37,317 nt of DNA from an uncultured Acidimicrobiaceae bacterium. Lineage in GTDB: Bacteria > Actinomycetota > Acidimicrobiia > Acidimicrobiales > Bog-793. Made by a program: the position numbers and the translations under genes. Below the pieces are notes generated by a model, which was given only the letters and a program-made list of their open reading frames with translations, made no database searches and was not told where the DNA came from. This document shows positions 15,670-22,484 of this stretch, one piece after another (within the stretch, counting starts at the first letter, position 1; the number at the start of each line of letters is the position of its first letter). Location of the stretch: the NCBI GenBank assembly GCA_903845085.1, contig CAIMWD010000100.1, positions 1 to 37,317 of the forward strand. The letters are read 5' to 3'.

Positions 15670-17675
15670 CAGGAGATCTCCTCTGCTCCAGGGAAGGCTG
15701 CACGAAGTCGGTCCTCAGCCCAGGCGATCGTCGAGGAGGAGAGCGCGGCGTCCTGCTCCTTTGTGAGAGGGGTGCCGACCTCATCTTCGTCGAGTATCTC
15801 TGGTGGTGGTTCCGAGAGTGATGTGGAGGTTTCGTTTAGTTCGTGCCGCGCCGTCGTACGCACGGAGGTGGGTTGCTGAATCGATCCCTCGAGCAATGGA
15901 GCCACTCCCGGGTGGCTGACGACGAGCACGAGTGTGATGGGCCGATCGAGATGAGCCCGTAGTGCAGCCTCAATATCACCACGGAGTGGCTCCGCGTGGC
16001 GTAGGTGTGCCTCGTTGGGAAGTCCCGCGGTGAGGGTGTCGGTCTCGTATGCAACGAGTCGCGCAGCCTGATAGATCGCGCGTGCCTTTGGTCGAAGTCC
16101 AGGAAGGATCTGACTCTCCCACTGCTGGGTGAGATCGGTGAGAGAGGGAATCTCTCCGGAGACAGTTCGTACGATCGGAGCAGCGGCCTCTGCTGCCGGC
16201 CCCTGGCCGCGTCCGCCGGCCACAGGAGCTGATGTTGCTCGCCCTGCGGAGGCTGGCCCTCTAGCGGCTGGCCCAGGAGCGGCTGGCCCAGCTGGCGAGG
16301 GAGTTGTACCTGCCTGTCGGCGAAATGCGCCAAGCGAGGGACGCGCACTCGTTGTTGCTTCGGTAGACGATCCCTCCGCCTCAGGCGCCGAAGGTGCCAC
16401 CTCGCTCAATGGCGCTGGGGTCGCGGGGAGACCAGCGGTCGATGGACGTGGTCGCGGTGCAGCTGCTTCTGGTGCAACCACAGAAGAGACCGCAGCAGGT
16501 GGAGTTGCTGTCAGCGAGGGGGTGGATTGGCCGCTCGTGGGAGGGCCGGAGGCGATCGATCGCTCGAGACGTTCTATCCGCTCCAAGAGTGCCTCAGCGT
16601 GCGTCTCCGCCTCCGGGTGGGTGGCGCGGATCAATGCGACCTCGAGGGTGATCCGAGGCTCGGGTGCATCGCGCATCGCAACGAGTGAGGTGCCGAGGAT
16701 CTCCATAGTCCGGACGATGCGCGCGGTGCCAAGCGCACGCACGCCGGCTACCTCATCCTCGTGGAGCGGTGTCGAAGTTGTCGCGTGGAATTGCGCGAGA
16801 AATCCCGCACGGAGTCGCTCAATGAGGTCGACACCGAGCTGCTGTGGTTCATGGCCCGCACTCATCGCCTCGTTAATGGCGAGGAGGAGCTCGCTGGTCT
16901 CATCGCTCGCGATCGCACCCACGATCTTGGTAACCGCCTCGCTCGAATCATCAAAGATCCCCGCTGCGGCCACTTGATCGAGCACGCTCAGCGCATCGCG
17001 CGCGCTCCCGCGCGCGCGACGGACGGCACTTTCGAGTGCTCCCTCGGGGAGATCGAGTCCTGCCTCCTTCGCCACCTCTGCAAGGAGGTCATCGAGTGCA
17101 CTCTCGTTGAGGAGATGGAATTCAAAGTGCTGCGTCCGACTTCGAATTGTAGGGAGGACCTTCTGAGGATCGGTCGTCGCGAGAACGAAGACCACGTTTG
17201 CGGGTGGCTCCTCGAGTGTCTTTAAGAGCGCGTTTGAGGCCGCGGTAGTGAGCATGTGAACCTCGTCCACGATGTAGACCTTCCAGCGTCCTGGCGTCGC
17301 GAGAGAGGAGCGGGCGACTAGGTCGCGCATCGCATCGACACCGTTGTTGGAGGCAGCGTCGAGCTCATGGACATCGAAGGAGGAACCATTGGTAATTGAT
17401 ATGCAGGAGGCGCAGATCCCACAGGGTTCACCATCGTGAGGATCAGCACAGTCAAGTGCCTTTGCGAGAATTCGTGCAGTGGAGGTCTTCCCCGTGCCCC
17501 TCGGTCCGCTGAAGAGATAGGCATGCGCGACGCGCTCATCACGCACCGCATTGCGTAGCGCGAGGGCAACGTGCTCCTGGCCGCGCACCTCAGAGAAGCG
17601 CTGGGGACGAAACCGGCGATAGAGCGACTGGTAGGGAGACTCCGACACGCTCACTTGGGGATACTCGCTGGTCAC
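15669..17675 (-). CDS. dnaX: DNA polymerase III subunits gamma/tau
   Basis: The 668-residue clamp-loader ATPase. It has Walker A GPRGTGKTS (57-65), zinc cysteines around 76-91 (CADPHDGEPCGICASC), Walker B with VDEVH (137-141), and the sensor loop TIRSRTQ (SRT instead of the common SRC). A long Pro/Ala-rich linker (about 380-530) precedes a tau-like C-terminal domain starting near ITDLTQQW-type sequence (LTDLTQQWESQILPGL). The start is set at the GTG at 17675: TAGGCT lies exactly 7 nt upstream and there is no Shine-Dalgarno. A GTG 12 codons earlier is open but has less support. The SRP RNA gene lies upstream on the same strand. Confidence 0.96.
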   Translation of the reverse strand: MTSEYPQVSVSESPYQSLYRRFRPQRFSEVRGQEHVALALRNAVRDERVAHAYLFSGPRGTGKTSTARILAKALDCADPHDGEPCGICASCISITNGSSFDVHELDAASNNGVDAMRDLVARSSLATPGRWKVYIVDEVHMLTTAASNALLKTLEEPPANVVFVLATTDPQKVLPTIRSRTQHFEFHLLNESALDDLLAEVAKEAGLDLPEGALESAVRRARGSARDALSVLDQVAAAGIFDDSSEAVTKIVGAIASDETSELLLAINEAMSAGHEPQQLGVDLIERLRAGFLAQFHATTSTPLHEDEVAGVRALGTARIVRTMEILGTSLVAMRDAPEPRITLEVALIRATHPEAETHAEALLERIERLERSIASGPPTSGQSTPSLTATPPAAVSSVVAPEAAAPRPRPSTAGLPATPAPLSEVAPSAPEAEGSSTEATTSARPSLGAFRRQAGTTPSPAGPAAPGPAARGPASAGRATSAPVAGGRGQGPAAEAAAPIVRTVSGEIPSLTDLTQQWESQILPGLRPKARAIYQAARLVAYETDTLTAGLPNEAHLRHAEPLRGDIEAALRAHLDRPITLVLVVSHPGVAPLLEGSIQQPTSVRTTARHELNETSTSLSEPPPEILDEDEVGTPLTKEQDAALSSSTIAWAEDRLRAAFPGAEEIS

Positions 17676-17682
17676 CCGAAGC

Positions 17683-17688
17683 AGCCTA
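17683..17688 (-). promoter_or_regulatory. Putative -10 box of leaderless dnaX
   Basis: TAGGCT on the minus strand, 7 nt before the GTG at 17675. It would give dnaX its own promoter downstream of the SRP RNA gene. Confidence 0.45.
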
Positions 17689-17765
17689 ATGGTCGCTGGT
17701 GTCAGCGTCACCGGAGTCGCGCGGAGGGGAGCAGCTTTGGGTGACGGTCAACGGGATGCGCGCAT

Positions 17766-17887
17766 CTGCGTGTGCAGAAACCAGGTCCCCTGCGGCACAC
17801 ACAGCGATCCGCTGAGAGCTGCTGCCTTCCGACCCTGACTCGGTTCACGGGACTGCGTTGCGCAGAACCCGGTTCCTGCACACGCAC
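17766..17887 (-). ncRNA. ffs: Signal recognition particle RNA (4.5S type)
   Basis: On the minus strand the conserved domain IV motif GTCAGGGTCGGAAGGCAGCAGC-like sequence is present (GGAA tetraloop flanked by the asymmetric loop and AGCAGC; near 17819-17840). The ends pair: GCGTGTGCAG at the 5' side with CTGCACACGC at the 3' side (17768-17885), followed inward by GAACC/GGTTT. The length is about 120 nt, the small bacterial form without Alu domain. The location directly upstream of dnaX is the same as for scr in Bacillus. The exact ends are estimated from the closing stem. Confidence 0.88.
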
Positions 17888-17923
17888 ATGCAAGCCATTA
17901 CAGGGTAGCGTCTATATCTCCAA

Positions 17924-18011
17924 GGATGCGTGCGAGAGCGGCCGAATCGGCACGATTGGAAATCGTGTGAAGGGAAACCTTCCGTGGGTTCAAATCCCAC
18001 CGCATCCGCCA
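17924..18011 (+). tRNA. tRNA-Ser (anticodon GGA)
   Basis: A class II tRNA with long variable arm. The acceptor stem GGATGCG/CGCATCC pairs perfectly; the anticodon stem CACGA/TCGTG closes loop TTGGAAA with anticodon GGA at 17958-17960. The T arm contains GTGGG-TTCAAAT-CCCAC, and CCA is encoded (18009-18011). It is transcribed divergently from the SRP RNA gene. Confidence 0.97.
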
Positions 18012-18033
18012 ATTGACCTGACCCGTTGCACTG

Positions 18034-18062
18034 CAAGGGGTTTCTACGCAAGCGACCCCTTG
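18034..18062. terminator. Hairpin between tRNA-Ser(GGA) and the RskA-domain remnant
   Basis: Perfect 8-bp arms CAAGGGGT / ACCCCTTG with a 13-nt loop, starting 22 bp after the tRNA. The left arm is followed by TTTCT on the plus strand. It covers the stop codon of the remnant on the minus strand. It may end the tRNA transcript. Confidence 0.45.
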
Positions 18063-18350
18063 AGAAGTACTGAATTCGTCGGGAGAGTGGTTCCACCGGA
18101 GGGTTCGATCGTCACGAGGACCTTACGCATCGTCGGGTCCAAGTGGAAGGTGTGAACCTGTGAGGGGTTATCTCCGAGCACACCGAGTGAGACAACGGTT
18201 GAACCCCGTACGACGGTCCAAAGCTGGTACGTCTGCGAGCTCGGTAGCGTGTGCAAGTTCGAGGTAATCCAATAGGCCGCACCGGTTGGATCAACTGCGA
18301 CCGTTGCGTCGAGGAGGCCACTGTTTGATCTCAATGAGACCAATTGGTGC
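18044..18350 (-). pseudogene. C-terminal remnant of an anti-sigma factor (RskA domain)
   Basis: The frame encodes the extracytoplasmic RskA domain found at the C-terminus of anti-sigma-K type proteins: LVSLRSNSGLLDATVAVDP, AAYWITSNLHTLPSSQTYQLWTV, VVSLGVLGD and VLVTIEPSGGTTLPTNSVLLKGSL. The cytoplasmic zinc-binding anti-sigma domain and the transmembrane helix that should precede it are absent. The frame stays open to an ATG at 18469, but that extension is antisense to a ferritin-like coding remnant, so it is not genuine. The gene is therefore 5'-truncated, with the break at about 18340-18370. No sigma factor gene lies nearby. It is probably non-functional. Confidence 0.7.
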
Positions 18351-18365
18351 GGATGTGCGAGCACC

Positions 18366-18860
18366 GAGGCCGCCGCTGCACCGAGCGCGAACGGTGTCGT
18401 AAAGGCATTCGCAAAGGAGACACTCGCGCAGCACAAGCAGCATGAGGCGGCATTTGCCTCGGCGATCAAAAGACTTCACGGGCGAGCGCAGCGCCGTCCG
18501 GATCCTGTATTGCTCAAGGTCGTCGATGCAGCGAAGCCGTCACTTACCTCCCCTGCCGCAGTGGTAGCGCTCGCCCTCGAGCTCGAGGATGGTGCCGCCC
18601 AGACGTACGTTGCGACAACGGGATCACTCAGCAGCAGTTTCTCACGCAGCGTGACCGCGAGCATCATGGGAGTCGAAGCACAGCATGTAGCTGTGTTGCG
18701 CGCGGTACAGGCATTGCTCGCCGCGGGTGATGAATCCCTCATTGCGCTACCTCCAACGCCATTGACTGCGCTTCCTAGTGCAGCAGGAAGCGTCGGGTTT
18801 CCCCTTGCGTTCTATCCAACTTCGGGCGCTCGCCCACGCACAGAAGGAGCTGTTCGATGA
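18366..18860 (+). pseudogene. 5'-truncated ferritin-like domain gene
   Basis: The frame is open from 18276 and encodes, from about 18390, a ferritin-like (Ferritin_2/DUF4439-type) sequence: VVKAFAKETLAQHKQHEAAF, then AVVALALELEDGAAQTYVATTG and MGVEAQHVAVLRAVQALLAAG. These align with helices 2-4 of the intact paralogue just downstream (ATFVETAMTQHRDHSAAW, ALTLEEIAAATYLEA, VEMQHIAILNFVLS). The Tat signal and helix 1 are missing, and no ATG or GTG exists in the stretch; a TTG at 18510 would delete helix 2 as well. The break coincides with the break in the opposite-strand RskA remnant. Probably the relic of a tandem ferritin-like pair. Confidence 0.7.
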
Positions 18861-18916
18861 AGAGAATTAAGAAAGATGAAGGCTAAATCGCGATAAGCGA
18901 GTCCGAGCTCTCACTG

Positions 18917-19696
18917 ATGACGCGCGATCTAGAGGAGGCACACCAGGAGTCTTTTCCCAAGATGCACACGTCACTTGAAGGGTGGGTAGGTCATGCTGAT
19001 GAGTTGGATGATTTAGATGAGATCGATGAGGGTCTCTCGCGCCGTTCGTTCCTGACAAGAACAGGACTTCTCGCCGCTGGGGGATTACTGGTGAGTGCTG
19101 GGGGAGTCGCGGGAGCCTCGACGTTTACCGGCCGTGGCGGCTCGAGCGTCTCTCAGCGACTCATCGCCCCGCTCACGTCAGTACCACTTGATGTCCGGGT
19201 TGCTGCACTCGCGGCAAGCCTTGAGAACCTTGCCGTATCCACCTACAGCTCGGCGCTCGCCGCGGCGACAGCGGGGAAGCTCGGCACAGTGCCTTCTGCT
19301 GTGGCGACCTTTGTCGAGACAGCGATGACCCAGCACCGAGATCACAGCGCGGCGTGGAATGCGGTTATCTCCAGTGCCGGCTATCGCCCGATCACTGCGC
19401 CGAACGCTCCGCTCGGGAAAGTTGTCGCGAGCGCGTTTGCAAAGGTCACCAATGTTGCCGGGGTTGCCTCGCTTGCGTTGACTCTCGAGGAGATCGCTGC
19501 TGCGACCTACCTTGAGGCGATTGGCGTGGTCTCTGCACACCAAGCGATCGAGACCGCAGCGACAATTCAGCCGGTGGAGATGCAACACATCGCGATCCTC
19601 AATTTTGTGCTCAGCCGCTATCCGGCTCCGGAGGCATTCGCAAGTATGAAGGGAGCAGCGACGCTCTCGGACGGCCCATCGATAGGTCATCGATAG
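18917..19696 (+). CDS. Tat-exported ferritin-like domain protein
   Basis: A 259-residue protein. An acidic N-terminal extension (DELDDLDEIDEGL) precedes a textbook twin-arginine motif SRRSFLTRTG (about 42-51) and the hydrophobic stretch LLAAGGLLVSAGGVAGA. The exported part is an all-helical ferritin-like domain with carboxylate/His motifs: LAASLENLAVSTYSSAL (helix 1), MTQHRDHSAAW (helix 2), LTLEEIAAATYLEA (helix 3) and VEMQHIAILNFVL (helix 4). These supply Glu and His ligands for a di-iron-like site. It would be folded, perhaps metal-loaded, in the cytoplasm and exported. A truncated paralogue precedes it and a strong terminator follows. The function is unknown; iron binding is inferred from the fold. 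Confidence 0.85.
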   Translation: MTRDLEEAHQESFPKMHTSLEGWVGHADELDDLDEIDEGLSRRSFLTRTGLLAAGGLLVSAGGVAGASTFTGRGGSSVSQRLIAPLTSVPLDVRVAALAASLENLAVSTYSSALAAATAGKLGTVPSAVATFVETAMTQHRDHSAAWNAVISSAGYRPITAPNAPLGKVVASAFAKVTNVAGVASLALTLEEIAAATYLEAIGVVSAHQAIETAATIQPVEMQHIAILNFVLSRYPAPEAFASMKGAATLSDGPSIGHR

Positions 19697-19708
19697 GTCG
19701 AAGATCCT

Positions 19709-19753
19709 GTGCCCTCAGGTCATAGTCTCTATGACCTGAGGGCACGTTGTTTT
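19709..19753 (+). terminator. Rho-independent terminator after the ferritin-like gene
   Basis: Perfect 17-bp arms GTGCCCTCAGGTCATAG / CTATGACCTGAGGGCAC with a TCT loop, followed by GTTGTTTT. It is the strongest terminator in the window and starts 12 bp after the stop. Confidence 0.93.
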
Positions 19754-19966
19754 GGGTTACTTCGTGAACCGCAATTCGATCGCTTGAGCTCGCCTACTAG
19801 TGTCGAGCAGAGGAATATGCGATGACACCAGCGGGAAGGTCACGAGGCGCCGTGAATTTGTTCTCCCTCGGCGCGATTCATTTTCATTCCAATTATGAGT
19901 TTGATTCTCATGCGGCGGTATCTGCCAACGTCCGAGCTCTCATTTCTGGAGAGAGGAGACTTTGGA

Positions 19967-20446
19967 ATGACGTTGAGTGACGACGCGGCGATGCAGATTG
20001 CGCTTGAAGAGGCGCGCCGTGCCCCTGAACATAGAGATGTGCCAATCGGGGCTGTGCTGCTGCTTGACGGAGAGGTCCTCGCGCAGGCCCATAATGAACG
20101 CGAGCTCACGGGAGATCCAACCGCGCATGCAGAGGTCCTCGCGCTTCGCCGTGGCGCACGCAGACTTGGCAGCTGGCGGCTCGGCAACGCGACGTTGGTG
20201 GTGACACTGGAGCCATGCGCAATGTGTGCCGGAGCACTTGTGCATGCGAGGGTCGCGCGCGTTCTCTTTGCCACACCTGATCCGAAGGCCGGGGCATTGG
20301 GCTCGCTTTATCACCTCGGTTCAGATCCGCGGCTCAACCATGAGTTTGTGGTCGACCAAGGGGTTCGCGCGCAGGAGAGCGCCGAGCTTCTGCGCTCCTT
20401 CTTCCGTGAACGTCGGCGCGCTACGCCGGTTGCTGACGCTCCCTAA
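19967..20446 (+). CDS. tadA: tRNA-specific adenosine deaminase TadA
   Basis: A 159-residue zinc deaminase converting A34 to inosine in tRNA-Arg(ACG). The zinc and catalytic motifs are intact: HAE at 54-56 (His ligand, Glu proton shuttle) and PCAMC at 83-87 (two Cys ligands). The downstream GALVHARVARVLFATPDPKAGALGS is characteristic of TadA rather than cytidine or guanine deaminases. The ATG at 19967 is preceded by GAGAGGAG at good spacing; an earlier in-frame ATG at 19895 adds an unconserved leader without such a site. It belongs to the tRNA-Ser/tadA/SRP RNA/dnaX neighbourhood seen in many Gram-positive genomes. Confidence 0.95.
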   Translation: MTLSDDAAMQIALEEARRAPEHRDVPIGAVLLLDGEVLAQAHNERELTGDPTAHAEVLALRRGARRLGSWRLGNATLVVTLEPCAMCAGALVHARVARVLFATPDPKAGALGSLYHLGSDPRLNHEFVVDQGVRAQESAELLRSFFRERRRATPVADAP

Positions 20447-20480
20447 GGTCGTCGTGCTTAAGGGTTGAGTGCGATTGGAC

Positions 20481-21140
20481 TCAGGTCGCAGCGTTTGTCA
20501 CGCGGAGTAGGTCACTAAAGACAACGATGTTGGATTCGTAGTGGCCAGTCGTGCGGTCAAAGGCACCACCGCAGGTAACCAGGTTGAGCGACCGAGTCCC
20601 CTGCGGTCCATAGACGAGCGCGTCGGGAAAGTTTGTCTTCGAATATTCCACGACCCGGGTTACACGAAAGTAGGTAGTGACCCCATCCTTTAGGCGCACC
20701 GAGATGATCGCACCGGGGAGCAGCGTTTTCAGCGAGAAGAACACCCCCGGTCCGCGGTAGGAATCCACGTGTCCGAGGATGACCGATGACCCCAGTTGGC
20801 CTGGTGTGGGTCCGTAACGGAACCACCCGGCAGAGGTGACGTTATTGGGGACCATTACCTCATGGTCTGGTTGAAGTCCGAGAAGCACAATATTGGTAGA
20901 GACCGAGAGCGCGCTGATCGAAAGGTGAACCGGAGGCGAAGCGACGAGCGGAGTCGTCACATTTGGTAGCGCGTCGTGACCTCGAGGTGCCTCGTGGAGT
21001 ATCAGCGACGCGGTTGGAACCTTCGCCGATGTTCGAACGGCGAGGGTTCCAAACACGACACCAAGTGCGACGACCGCACAGGCCCAGTAAAGCCACTCGC
21101 GCCGCGAATGCGGATGCGCTCGTGCGTGCACTCGGGTCAA
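20481..21140 (-). CDS. Class F-like sortase
   Basis: A 219-residue membrane-anchored transpeptidase with an N-terminal transmembrane helix (about 16-35) and an extracellular sortase fold. The catalytic His is in SSVILGHVDSYRG (His124) and the Cys in LNLVTCGGAFDRTTGHY (Cys190), the TLxTC-type motif; Arg196 is near but its catalytic role is not certain. VHLSISALSVSTNIVLLGL and AGWFRYGPTPGQLGSSVILGH are typical of actinobacterial class E/F sortases. The start is TTG at 21140 or GTG at 21131; neither has a good ribosome binding site. It lies 16 bp after a Ser/Thr-rich protein with a sorting-signal-like C-terminus, its probable substrate. Confidence 0.85.
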   Translation of the reverse strand: MTRVHARAHPHSRREWLYWACAVVALGVVFGTLAVRTSAKVPTASLILHEAPRGHDALPNVTTPLVASPPVHLSISALSVSTNIVLLGLQPDHEVMVPNNVTSAGWFRYGPTPGQLGSSVILGHVDSYRGPGVFFSLKTLLPGAIISVRLKDGVTTYFRVTRVVEYSKTNFPDALVYGPQGTRSLNLVTCGGAFDRTTGHYESNIVVFSDLLRVTNAAT

Positions 21141-21156
21141 ACGACGCTGGCGCTAG

Positions 21157-21378
21157 TCATCGACGGAGTCGCGCACGGCGTGCGAGAAGGGTAAAGGTCA
21201 CCGCGAGGACCAGTGCACCAAGCGTAAGTGGAAGAAGCGGCGGTCGTGACCCTGCAGTTCCACCAAAACCAGTACCCGGCGCGCCGATGGGGATAACTGG
21301 GGCGGTGGTTGGCGTCGCCGCTCCTGTCGATGTCCCTGTCGACGTTCCCGTGGTGGCGCCGGGAACCGTGGTGGTCAC
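21157..21378 (-). CDS. Ser/Thr/Gly-rich surface protein with sorting-signal-like C-terminus (5' end unclear)
   Basis: The 73 residues from a GTG at 21378 are Thr/Ser/Gly-rich (TTGTSTGTSTGAATPT), followed by APGTGFGGTAG, a hydrophobic segment (LLPLTLGALVLAVTFTLLA) and a basic tail RRARLRR. This is the layout of a cell-wall sorting signal (motif, helix, positive tail), and PGTGFGG resembles the PxTGxGG-type motifs of some actinobacterial sortase substrates. The sortase gene follows directly. The low-complexity frame continues upstream to 21489 without any start codon, and no signal peptide is found, so the gene may be 5'-truncated or frameshifted next to the tRNA-Ser gene. A GTG start is the only one available. 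Confidence 0.5.
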   Translation of the reverse strand: MTTTVPGATTGTSTGTSTGAATPTTAPVIPIGAPGTGFGGTAGSRPPLLPLTLGALVLAVTFTLLARRARLRR

Positions 21379-21545
21379 ACCTGTGCCAGAACTGGGTCCG
21401 GCGACGCTGCCAGTGCTACTGGTCCCTCCTGCACTCGCCGCGAGGGTCGAGGTTGTCGCAACGGTATCGACAGAGGCGGATGCGGCGAATCACGCACTGT
21501 TTCACGCCTCCGGAGGGTCGCGCGCCATCCACTAATGTCGTGGAC

Positions 21546-21635
21546 GGATGAGTGCGAGAGTGGACGAATCGGACGGTCTCGAAAACCGTTGAGGTCGCAA
21601 GGCTTCCGTGGGTTCGAATCCCACCTCATCCGCCA
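21546..21635 (+). tRNA. tRNA-Ser (anticodon CGA)
   Basis: A class II tRNA. The acceptor stem GGATGAG/CTCATCC is perfect; the anticodon stem ACGGT/ACCGT closes loop CTCGAAA with anticodon CGA at 21580-21582. There is a long variable arm, a T arm GTGGG-TTCGAAT-CCCAC and encoded CCA (21633-21635). Much of it is identical to the tRNA-Ser(GGA) 3.6 kb upstream. Confidence 0.97.
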
Positions 21636-21647
21636 CCCGGGGGCGGT

Positions 21648-22040
21648 TCAGCGGCTCTTGGCGCTATTTACCGCGATGGCGGCGCTCACGAGCGCACGTA
21701 GCGCAGCCGCATCGACCACCTCTCCCTCGCGGAGGTCGATCGCGCGACGAACCTTGCCCTCGAGGCTGGAGGTGAAAAGCCCTACTGGATCGGCGAGCGC
21801 AGCTCCCTTTGCAAAGGTCAATTTAACGGCGCTCTTGTAGACCTCGCCGGTGCAAAGGATCCCGTGAGCGGACCAGACGGGAACATTCCACTTCCACTCC
21901 TCGACGATCTCTGGATCGACGCCCAAGATGATCTCACGAACCTGCGCAAGCATGGGACCCCGCCAGTCGTCATATTCGGCGATCCGCTGATCTATCCGCT
22001 CGCTGGGTGAATCGCCTTCGTTGCCGGTATTCGCCCGCAT
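21648..22040 (-). CDS. DUF1801 domain protein
   Basis: A 130-residue protein of the DUF1801 (YdhG-like) family. Matching elements are ERIDQRIAEYDDWRGPMLAQVREIIL, VDPEIVEEWKWNVPVWSAHGILCTG and VKLTFAKGAALADPVGLF, then a basic helix (GKVRRAIDLREGE). The family has a small alpha/beta fold related to frataxin-like domains and no established biochemical role. The ATG has a GGAG ten bases upstream and lies 3 bp after the cupin stop, making it the last gene of the pyrE operon. Confidence 0.8.
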   Translation of the reverse strand: MRANTGNEGDSPSERIDQRIAEYDDWRGPMLAQVREIILGVDPEIVEEWKWNVPVWSAHGILCTGEVYKSAVKLTFAKGAALADPVGLFTSSLEGKVRRAIDLREGEVVDAAALRALVSAAIAVNSAKSR

Positions 22041-22043
22041 CGC

Positions 22044-22475
22044 TCATGCGCTCCGAAGGGAAAGCGCGGAGTCAGCACGAGCGAGATAGTCAGCCTCATC
22101 GAGGTGCTCCGCCCAACTTGATTCCGGGAGATCACCCTCAATCACGGCCTCGGTAATAGAGAGATGTGTCATTAAATTATTGGGTGTTGCACCGTGGAAG
22201 TGCCACTCCTGAGGCGGGGTTACCACCCGATCTCCTGGATGAATCTCGATTGTCTGGCCCTGGCGCGTTCCTACGAGACCGATGCCTTCAAGCACGAAGA
22301 GGGTCTGTCCCAGCCCATGACAGTGCCAGGCGGTGCGCGCTCCGGGAGCAAATTGCACGCGGTTTACCCGGACTCGACTCGGCACCTCGCCATGCGCCAC
22401 GACGTCAAGATAGACGGCGCCGACAAACATCTCGGCGCTGCCATGGACGGTTGCCCCTCGTTCTGCGATCTCCAT
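22044..22475 (-). CDS. Cupin-domain protein, (R)-mandelonitrile lyase/quercetinase-like
   Basis: A 143-residue single-domain cupin. The metal-binding motif 1 is RTAWHCHGLGQTLFVLEG (two His and Gln, about 47-64) and motif 2 is PPQEWHFHGATPNNLMTH, with further His residues. This pattern, with VNRVQFAPGARTAWH, is shared with manganese-binding hydroxynitrile lyase-type cupins and many uncharacterised actinobacterial proteins often annotated as cupins. The ATG has GGGGAG upstream and starts 9 bp after the MBL-fold gene. The substrate is unknown. Confidence 0.85.
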   Translation of the reverse strand: MEIAERGATVHGSAEMFVGAVYLDVVAHGEVPSRVRVNRVQFAPGARTAWHCHGLGQTLFVLEGIGLVGTRQGQTIEIHPGDRVVTPPQEWHFHGATPNNLMTHLSITEAVIEGDLPESSWAEHLDEADYLARADSALSLRSA

Positions 22476-22484
22476 GCGCTCCCC

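Noticed and set aside
18351-18469. N-terminal extension of the RskA-domain frame to an ATG at 18469
   Set aside because: It is antisense to ferritin-like coding sequence that aligns with the intact paralogue, and its Cys/Ala-rich composition does not match an anti-sigma transmembrane segment.
21375-21629. 84-codon minus-strand open frame spanning tRNA-Ser(CGA)
   Set aside because: Half of it is antisense to the tRNA; the rest is out of frame with the Ser/Thr-rich surface protein. A GTG within it has a GGAGG but gives only a 40-residue Pro/Arg-rich product.
17924-21635. Integrative element between the two tRNA-Ser genes
   Set aside because: No integrase, transposase or duplicated tRNA 3' end (att site) was found, and tadA inside the interval is a core gene. 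Only the gene remnants suggest rearrangement.
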